Made by a program: the position numbers and the translations under genes
Assembly: GCA_013339765.2 (NCBI GenBank)
Contig: CM023448.1
Span: 114,398,008 to 114,462,007, forward strand
DNA length: 64,000 bases
Source: Haemaphysalis longicornis
Lineage: Eukaryota; Arthropoda; Arachnida; Ixodida; Ixodidae
Reading direction: 5' to 3'
The notes under the pieces: generated by a model
Database searches by the model: none
Seen by the model: the letters and a program-made list of their open reading frames with translations, nothing else
What the model was told of the DNA's origin: nothing
Shown: positions 56,465 to 64,000 of the stretch, in pieces
How positions within the stretch are numbered: the first letter of the stretch is position 1
How the letters are laid out: each line of letters starts with the position of its first letter

Positions 56465-58289
56465 CGTATGCTGCTTTCCCACGATATTGCGTGAATGGCG
56501 CAGCCAAACCGTCTCTCAGGCGCTCCGCTTCCCGAGCAACTAGGCCTGCGGCTGCGCGAAGGCAGTGCCACTGATGCCAGCTCGGCTGGACGTCACCGCT
56601 CTCCGCAAGTGCACTGCCGTTCTCTGTTCTCCTGTCGCTCTCTGTGCGCTGATCTACGACGCAAAGATTTTGCCGACGCGCACCATCTATTGCTTACGCA
56701 AAAAAAAAAAAAACGTAATATAGAACCTTTCCCAAACCTTTTAAAAAAAATTAGTGCCTTTCCACTCTGTGAAGATGACCTGCAAAGCTGGACGCAGTCC
56801 AAGGAGCGCACGAAACAAAACACGTTTATCGTAATTTGCGATGGAGCATATTTCCTAGCCCATTAGCTGAATGACCCTCTGACGGATCCAAGCTTTGTTC
56901 TTGCAGATAAACATGGAACTGCCTGTGTCCCTCCCGCGTCGTAAGCATCTTACTGTTTGTGTAAGGCCGGTTTTAGACTGTTGCCGCAACTTTCGTAATA
57001 ACTTTAAAGAGTGACGTCATTTCACGTCTCAGCTAACCGAACTGCGTGACATGGCATTTTTTTACGTCCATAGATCACGATATGGGTTTTGCGTCGGTAA
57101 TCTGAACTTAGCCTAACACACAAACCCAATCCGATCTACCACTGTGGATTCCGGACAGGTCCCATTGGGCCGTTTAACGTCCGCGTTTAAATCTCGTACC
57201 AGCACAACAGACATACCATCCATCAGTACGGGCATGAAACCTATAGCTGCGCGTGCACGCCTCCCCTCCTCCCTACCACTATTTTTCACTACAAAACTGC
57301 GCACGCATAAACCGGGAACCGGTCATGTACGCGTGCTTAGAAGTGACATACGCCGCGACGGCAGGTTTCAGTCGTTTTAGGGGGCAGCCCTTTGGCAGCC
57401 GTTAACTGGGCTTCGCGGAAGCGGCGTCTGTTTATGTCTGCGTTACCGAGTGAGCGAGCGCAGCAGCGACGAAAGAAAGAAAACAGAGAGGAGCGTCTAG
57501 CGAAGGGTGAAGTGGAGTACGACACGTGCGGCTACCGCGTCGTCTCTCTCACTGCATTTCTTTCACACATGTTTCATGTGTCGCCTCCAAGGAGCGCCCT
57601 CCCCCTACACTTTCCCCAGACGCTGTTCCTTTCTCCGCTAATCCAAACTTCTTGACGTTTGCGCGGGAGGTTCAAACACGATATGCAACCACATGCTCGC
57701 TGCTCCCTTGCGCGGGGCTAATCCGAACCACGGGAAATTTGCGCGGGAGATTCGAACACGATTTGCAACATGCTGGCCGGCGGCGGCGGTCCACTGCAAG
57801 GTAGCAGCGGAGTAGCGCATGCCGTCGTACGTTCGCTGATCACGCGAACACTTCCTTAGACGCAGTAGAAATGCGCCGTGACCGAGAAGACTGCAGCTCC
57901 TGCTGCGCACAATTTGTAGTAATCGTCAGTGCATTTTTTAACGCCCATCCGTGCTTCAGTTTATTTTTCGCAATCATCTGATAGCCGCATATCGCCGTTA
58001 GCTGCCGCCTGCGCAACTTTACAAGGGGGAATCGGTGGAGGCGAGAAGGAAAATAGTTGTGAAAGAGCTAGGTGCCAACGGTGGGGAGGAGGAGCCCCAG
58101 AACGGCGCCGAGTAAATCGATGACACCGGAATGAAAACTGGGGTGGTTAGACATATACTGCTTTGCAGTAAAACGGAAACACCCTATCTTGTAAGTTGAT
58201 TGCAGTCGGCTCATTGCCAGCGACCACACATACCATCTTTTCTGCGTTTATCACGCAGCAAGGAAGGCGAAGTAATTTGATAAAAACGG
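56465..58289. other. No gene recognised; one tandem duplication
   Basis: A ~60-bp segment around 'TTTGCGCGGGAG' is duplicated at 57637-57700 and 57717-57777 (period 80). An A-run lies at 56700-56713. Other frames are short and lack domains. Confidence 0.4.
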
Positions 58290-59340
58290 CTTTTTTTTTT
58301 TTTGCCTTGTAAATAGTTTTCCTGTATTAACTAGCATCATTCGCATCCACAGTCGACCGTTCTTCGCTCATGAATGCATTTGCTCGTCTAAAAATTCGTC
58401 CTTTCTTCTTCAATAAACGCTGTAAACGTGAAGTAAACCACGCGACAGAAGCGTTTAAGCAATTAATTTTTTGAGAACGTATCTATCGGGTAAACGAGCT
58501 GACCAAAGCCCTAAAAACAGCCCCAATTTTTCTTCGTGGTTAGAACTGAAAACTCTCGCGTGTAGTTGGTGACAAAAAGGGGTAATTCCCTATCCATAGA
58601 AAGAAAATCAGCGTTTTTATAATCACGAATGACTTTTACAGGTGCGTGCAGGGTACATAATATTCAACATTACAATGGATAGCCGTGTAATGAGTTAAAC
58701 CAGGTAAATAAGTTATTGGTGACACTGGTAAGGTTTGGTGGCAAGTAATAAATGAATTATATTTACGGAACCGTTACAGGCGAGCAGGTTGAGCAACATG
58801 CTGTTTCAGGTTAAAATCAAGACAGAGTTTCACAACTGACGAACGTTTTCTAGGACTACGATAATTCTTTGGGAATTGGTGGACCTATCAATAGCAGGTA
58901 AATTGAAATCACGGGAACGAAGCAATGGGTATGTCCGAAATCAAGGTCGAAGCCATAGTCGTTTGATGATGATGGCAATATGTAGCAAACGAATAAGGTA
59001 ATTCACATAACCGAGGTCACTTCGTTCGTACACAAATTCCAAGGGAAAATTCATTACGACAACACTATAGAGTTTAAGATAGCGCCAATGTCAATAAAAA
59101 CGCCGGCATCGGTACGGAGATCGCTTTGATGGCGATACAACCCGTACAACTTATCCCAATGTACATTTTTGCAGTACTAAATTTTCCCAAAAGATTAATT
59201 TTCAGTGAGGATAAAAATGTCAGCGAAACAGCTATCAATAATTTCAGGCAATTATGCTGTCACGTTTGTGACAAGGGCTACGCACATTAGAATACAAAAT
59301 GGAAAAGGGCTTCGTTCAGGGCCCCAATCTCAGCTAAACT
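58290..59340 (-). pseudogene. LINE endonuclease and linker remnant
   Basis: The 5' half of a CR1-like ORF2 on the minus strand, read in several frames: 'CYILPSSSNDYGFDL' (about 58990-58945), 'RDFNLPAIDRSTNSQR' (about 58910-58865, the endonuclease Asp-x-Asn block), 'NIIHLLLATKP' (about 58755), 'ADFLSMDREL' (about 58600), 'GCFRALVSSF'-like codons (about 58520) and 'AWFTSRLQRLLKKK' (about 58450-58405), the linker. AT-rich and full of stops. The RT half is absent, the reverse of the usual 5' truncation. Confidence 0.65.
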
Positions 59341-59755
59341 GATAATTCAAAGGAACCAGAGCGGCTCGAAGCTAAAGCCTCTGGATTGCCCTCAGTCCGA
59401 TGCAACGGTTTGCCGGTGGAAATCATTGTTTATTCAGCCCCCGGGTTCGGTGTTCTGAATCTCCGCTTTTACGTGTAGTGCTCCTTGTAGGACCATTTGT
59501 TAGTTATTGCCGCCAAATGTGCTGCGTGCGGTCCACAACATGATACCAGCCGCGTACAATGTGAACCACGGGCCCCTTAAATTGTACACTGCTTGTAACG
59601 AGAGCTGCTTCTAAAACTCTCCTTAGAGCTCTAGATAAGTAGAGATGGTGGCAATCTCTGTTATTATATAAACCGCACTCGGCGCTGCCAGCGTGGACTT
59701 CCACGTGAAACCCACCCATCCGCCGTGGATGAAATTTAAAGAAATCCAGCCTCAA
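59341..59755. other. No gene seen
   Basis: No motif recognised. Confidence 0.35.
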
Positions 59756-59765
59756 TTAGCCTCAC

Positions 59766-60150
59766 TGAGTGAGGGAGTCAGTCAGTAAGTCAGCCAAACA
59801 AACGAAGTTCATAAAAGAGTAAAAGAATAAAAGTGAAAAATGAAAACACAATAAAAGGCGGGAGAAATTTGATCTCGCTTTCTTATTGTTTTGCTTGATA
59901 TATGCAAAAAAAATTTATAAATACAAAAACATTCCCTAAATGACTGACTGACTCCCTCCCTCCCTCCCTCCCTCCCTCCCTCCCTCCCTCCCTCAGTCAC
60001 TCACTCACTCACTCACTCGCTCACTCACTCACTCACTCACTCACTCACTCGCTCGCTCGCTCACTCACTCACTCACTCACTCACTCACTCACTCACTCAC
60101 TCACTCCCTCCCTCCCTCACTCCCTCACTCACTCACTCACTCACTCACAC
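59766..60150. repeat. Tetranucleotide arrays (CTCC)n and (TCAC)n with a small inverted copy
   Basis: 'GAGTGAGGGAGTCAGTCAG' (59767 on) is complementary to 'CTGACTGACTCCCTCCCTC' (59943 on). Then (CTCC)n to about 59992 and (TCAC)n with CTCG variants to about 60147. Confidence 0.9.
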
Positions 60151-60904
60151 CTGATCACGCAGACCAAACTGCCAAACCAGAGTTTACTTTAGAATCCTAC
60201 GCGTTCCTTCCAGCACGTAGACACTCATTGAAGCGGGATTTTTTAGTTTCAGCCCTAAGCGCATGAAAAAGGCTTCGAGCACCTTTTCGCAAATTCCTCG
60301 ATGCCTCTTAGACCCGAAAGGTTATGAGATTTTTTTCACGTCCCTAAAGATGCTCAAACGTACATCAAGGACCTTTCTCAAATGAACCTAAAACTGACTA
60401 GAATTAACGTGATGGAGCACGACTTTTCACTCGATTAGCTCTGCGTAGCCTGTAGAGCGAGCTCAACAATAGCTGGTGATCTTATTGGCGCCAGAGCGGA
60501 GAAGAGAACCGAGAAAGTAGTGTACAAAGAGCTCCCAGTGCACTACACTGGCCGTAGCTAGGCACCGCATGCACCATGCTCTGTCATTCGTGTTTCTCGC
60601 GTTATTGGCTGCTTGTATTCTTTGTTTAGGCATTGCACTGAATTAATACCGTTTACATATGTTTCTAGCATTTTTCGTTCTAGCATGTTTCTAGCATTGC
60701 GGGCATATATGCTAGTTCTTAAATGCTGTATCGAACATGTCCCGGCCGTAATCACATTGCTATCGAAATTACAAGATAATGAGGGCCAGTGAAATATTTT
60801 ATTAGAAGAAATAAATATTTTGTGGAAAAGACAGCACGTACACACCTCACGAGGATAACAAAAAATGGCTGCCAGAGGCTGATTCAAATGGGGTTTTAAA
60901 CAAA
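60151..60904. other. No gene seen
   Basis: 'TTTCTAGCAT' is repeated at 60661 and 60688. No supported gene. Confidence 0.35.
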
Positions 60905-61095
60905 ACATGCCGGGGAATTGAGTTGCGCCGTAGCGGCCTCTGTGGATCTTTAACGTGTGCCTCGTACACACGGGAATTTTTATTTTTATTTTTTCGCCTC
61001 TTTAAAAGAAACAACCGTCGCGGCTGGGAATCGAACTTGCGATCTAGCAGTGAGGAGAATAATGCCTTAGACACTACGCCCCCGCACAGGGGGTC
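60905..61095 (-). mobile_element. Divergent tRNA-derived SINE
   Basis: The minus strand has the A-box-like 'TAGTGTCTAAGGCATTATTC', the B box 'AGTTCGATTCCC' and the body 'CACGTTAAAGATCCACAG'. Its head ('GCGGGGGCGTAG') differs from the main Ruka-like group, so it is a separate subfamily or an old copy. No target duplication found. Confidence 0.7.
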
Positions 61096-62006
61096 TGCCT
61101 TAAACATAGCAAGAAAGTAAAGATTAAAATTTATGCAGAAGTCTCACAACAACTGAGCGTGGTTTTACCCACAAAGCTTATACTGGCTGGGCCCACCTGA
61201 GGAATTTATAGGTGCTCTCAATAACAGGACACCAGACGGGTGACCCCTGCGACCTCACCAAAGAGACTGTGACGACAAAATAGAAGTTTGCGCCCTTGCA
61301 AATACTGACACGTCAAATCAGCACTAATGCCACTTTTAACTTCAAACAATTAAGCTGTAGTTATCTTTCAAAGCTGCGTGCAGCGCAGTGGGCGCCACAT
61401 TGCTGTCAACCGTCTCCCCGCTGAGCACCTCAAGTGTGAGAGTGAGCAGTGTCCCGGTGAAGAAAGGCGGCAAGAGGCGTTGAAGCCTTCGATGGACCTT
61501 TCCGTCCACCCTCTGGGAAGGCGGAACCGCGAAGGAACCGCGGAAATTAACCCTATGTAATGAGCAGGGCCAAATGAAAGGCGGTGGCCATACTCACCCG
61601 ACACATTCTCGTACTGCCCCGATATCACAGGGACTAGCTCGAAGGACTGACAGCAGCCGACAAAAGCTACCGTCAATAAATGCGGCTGGTATTAGTGCCT
61701 CCGGCTTCGTTTGGTGGCGCCGTTTGAATGGGTAGCACGCAGTTAAAGCACTTATTACGCGTACGCACTTTTGGCTCCTCAGAAACGGTGTCACTGCTGA
61801 CGACCATAATGGAGTTGGGCCTATTATTTTATTGCTATTTTTCAAATTAAAGGAGAAAGACTGTTGTCTTTGTGGCCGCTTGAAACAAAAGGCCGGTGAT
61901 TGTTTTTTCTTGCTGGCCCAGTGATCCATTCGCGACAACAGTTCGACAGTTGGTCAGCAGCACTTTACCGTATTGGTTCACTATCGAAGATAAGCCGTAT
62001 AGCATG
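61096..62006. other. No gene recognised
   Basis: Frames of up to 114 codons overlap on both strands with no domain. Confidence 0.35.
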
Positions 62007-62008
62007 TA

Positions 62009-62426
62009 CAGCCTCCCAATTTTTTATAATATAGCGGCAGCGACGACCGATCGGCGTGTCAGCGCCTTATCACGGTGTTCAGCAGCGAAATAGGCGAGAG
62101 TACGCGCACGCGCATATGGCTATCGGCTGTATGAGCGTCGTCTGCTACGCTGTTTCCTTGAGAGGGGTACACCCCCTGCCACTCATCTGAATAACTTTGT
62201 GTCCCAAGCTGCTTAGCTATCTTTGGCGGTAGCGAAACGGCCTCGCAAGATAAGAAAAACAGGGGGTGTGTTGCCTGTAAAGAACAGCGCAGTAGGCGAC
62301 GCTCCCACAACATATAGTTCAATGCGCGTGCGCGTAGCCTCGCCTATTTCGCCGGTGAACACCGTGATAAGGCGACATGCCGATCGGTCGTCGCTCCCGC
62401 TATATTATGAAAAATTTGGGAGGCTG
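62009..62426. mobile_element. Foldback MITE, copy 2
   Basis: 418 bp with the same CAGCCTCCC... ends flanked by TA (62007-62008 and 62427-62428). It is inverted relative to the copy at 56062-56462 and has a slightly longer centre. Confidence 0.88.
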
Positions 62427-62428
62427 TA

Positions 62429-64000
62429 CGCTTGCCTGTTCCAGACAATTAATGCGGTGCGAGTGCGGATTGTGTTTATTACGGCAGTCAGTGCAGGATT
62501 AATTAATGGTTTCTGACTCCAAAGTCCTCTGCCAGGATTCACAGGCTTCACGTTGTTCTCTTTGAAGGTTGCCTCGATCGCGGGGACATTCCGAAGATAT
62601 TTGGGCAAATAAATACATTTACTGAGTGAAAGTACCATGCTTACACTGAAAATACCCTCCAAATTGGCATGCCCTGCTCCTACGTTGAGCACACAACATT
62701 TACAAGCTTTTTTACTCGCCTTTTTTCAAACCCCCATTACCTTTGTGTACGCTGAAAAATCCCCGAGGCGGACACGCCGACTATTCAAATAGTTTTGACC
62801 CCTGTTGACGACGTCGGTGTTCCTCTCACCGACGCGGAGGTCAAAAGCGGCTTCCTTAGGAGTCGCCCACCCAAGAGCTGCCGCGCCGTAAAACACACCG
62901 GGCTGGTCAGACGAATGCGGTCTCGGGCAGGTCGACCCGGTTCCCGAGCTGCCACCTCGCCGAATCTCTGCCGTGGGAAGAAGCGCCAACAAAAGCTGCC
63001 GAGTGTGTGATGCCCCAAGGGAGAGTTGTGAAGTGCGCCTAATTACGGGTAATTGCGTACCCGCGATTAAGCCCAGCTTCGTCGGGCTGAATGAGGAGAC
63101 TGCAGAATGCTTTCGAGATGTATTTTCGGACGTTTCCCGCTGGTTTGTAGACTGAAATTTAGCGATAAAACCTTCGCATTTCTAATCGACTCACCTGGGG
63201 AATAAAAAGGGTGATAGGCTTGGAAGTTATATAGCAGAGACTAACCTATATTTTGAGATTTGTGCGCTTGTTTGCGTGGAACAGAATTTCGAAACAAGGA
63301 GACCTTGCTTACTTTGAGCAGAAAAAAAAAAACAGTTCGCAATCGTTTGCTATGGGGTAGTATGGTCTGTCACGCAATGCGATGAGGAAGGAAAACTAGG
63401 CGGGTCGCACACGGCGTCACTAGAGACGCCGCAAAAAGCCGTTCTTGGCGTAACTTTCCCCCATCTCGACAAGAAGTCATAGGAGCAACGTCAAGCCGCA
63501 AGGCACCGGCTCGCTTCTCTTTCAACTGGACAGCCCGCATGCGTATTACAAGTGAGCTACATGCGGCTCCCGATAGAAAGTCGTAATGACAGAGAGCGTG
63601 ACTGATGGACGTGCCTGCACCCGACACCCCACGAGTCGGAACAAAAATTATGCTCCGGGGTCGGAATTGACTGCTCGCGAGCAGCCTATTCCGCGCTGTC
63701 GTGTCTTCTGGGCGTCGCCGTACCTTTAGTCTGCCAGCACTGGGAGGGTCGACCGTAAGAAATTTGTGCACGTACTCTGAAGGCTCTGCAGGAGTGATTT
63801 GGGCGAACAACAGTAGACAGGGGAAAAGGAAGACGACGCGTGATTTCAGCGTGTGCCGCAGAGGCGCGTGCAGTGGGACAGCGCTGAAACAGGCACTGCG
63901 TGATATGCGGGAAAGGGTGACAGGGACTGAAAGAACATAGCCTGATGCACACGCGCTAAAGAGAGCAAGCGAGATGAATCTGAACCCACTTAGGGAGGCA
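62429..64000. other. No gene recognised
   Basis: Short frames only, the longest 146 codons on the minus strand (63810-63370). No domain or transposon motif is readable. Confidence 0.35.

Overview
The window looks like intergenic DNA from a large, repeat-rich arthropod genome, most likely a hard tick. It contains many copies of a tRNA-derived SINE of the type known from ticks (Ruka-like; A box in 'GGCTCAGTGGCTAAGG', B box in 'GGTTCGATTCCC'). It also holds several non-LTR retrotransposon families of CR1/L2-like and RNase-H-bearing I-like type, a decayed Ty3/gypsy pol, DNA transposons and foldback MITEs. I see no operons, no ribosome binding sites and no host gene that appears intact. The tick assignment is inference from repeat type, not from a diagnostic gene.

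Layout. 1-4.3 kb: an old CR1/L2-like LINE (+) carrying a nested solo LTR and a nested SINE. 5.2-6.7 kb: a second LINE (-) ending in a (TTTA)n tail. 8.2-9.5 kb: the RNase H end of an I-like LINE (-). 9.75-12.65 kb: a satellite-like block of about 455-bp units, each carrying a tRNA-like cloverleaf inside an inverted repeat, in the orientation order ++ / -- / ++. 13.1-14.8 kb: an AT-rich RNase-H LINE (-). 15.2 kb: an I-like LINE tail. 18.45-19.28 kb: a hAT-type element with a perfect 8-bp target duplication. 19.8 kb: SINE. 21.4-21.9 kb: foldback element. 24.8-25.6 kb: a tRNA-derived repeat and a LINE tail. 26.6, 30.8 and 32.8 kb: SINEs with target duplications. 28.3-28.7 kb: a degenerate, intronless SKP1-like copy, the only recognisable trace of a cellular gene. 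33.6-35.0 kb: a broken IS630/Tc1/mariner-type transposase. 36.7-37.8 and 38.3-39.7 kb: two elements bounded by inverted repeats. 40.6-42.3 kb: I-like LINE. 42.4-44.0 kb: LINE with a 458-aa uninterrupted reverse transcriptase frame. 44.4-47.3 kb: split Ty3/gypsy pol. 49.9, 51.6 and 53.3-54.0 kb: LINE remnants. 56.06-56.46 and 62.01-62.43 kb: two copies of one foldback MITE in opposite orientation. 58.3-59.3 kb: endonuclease half of a LINE (-). 60.9 kb: divergent SINE.

There is no gene network to describe: the window is a record of successive insertions. The most unusual structure is the tRNA-bearing satellite at 9.75-12.65 kb, followed by the SKP1-like pseudogene and the terminal-repeat elements. 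No computation or database search was run. Family names rest on motifs read by eye.
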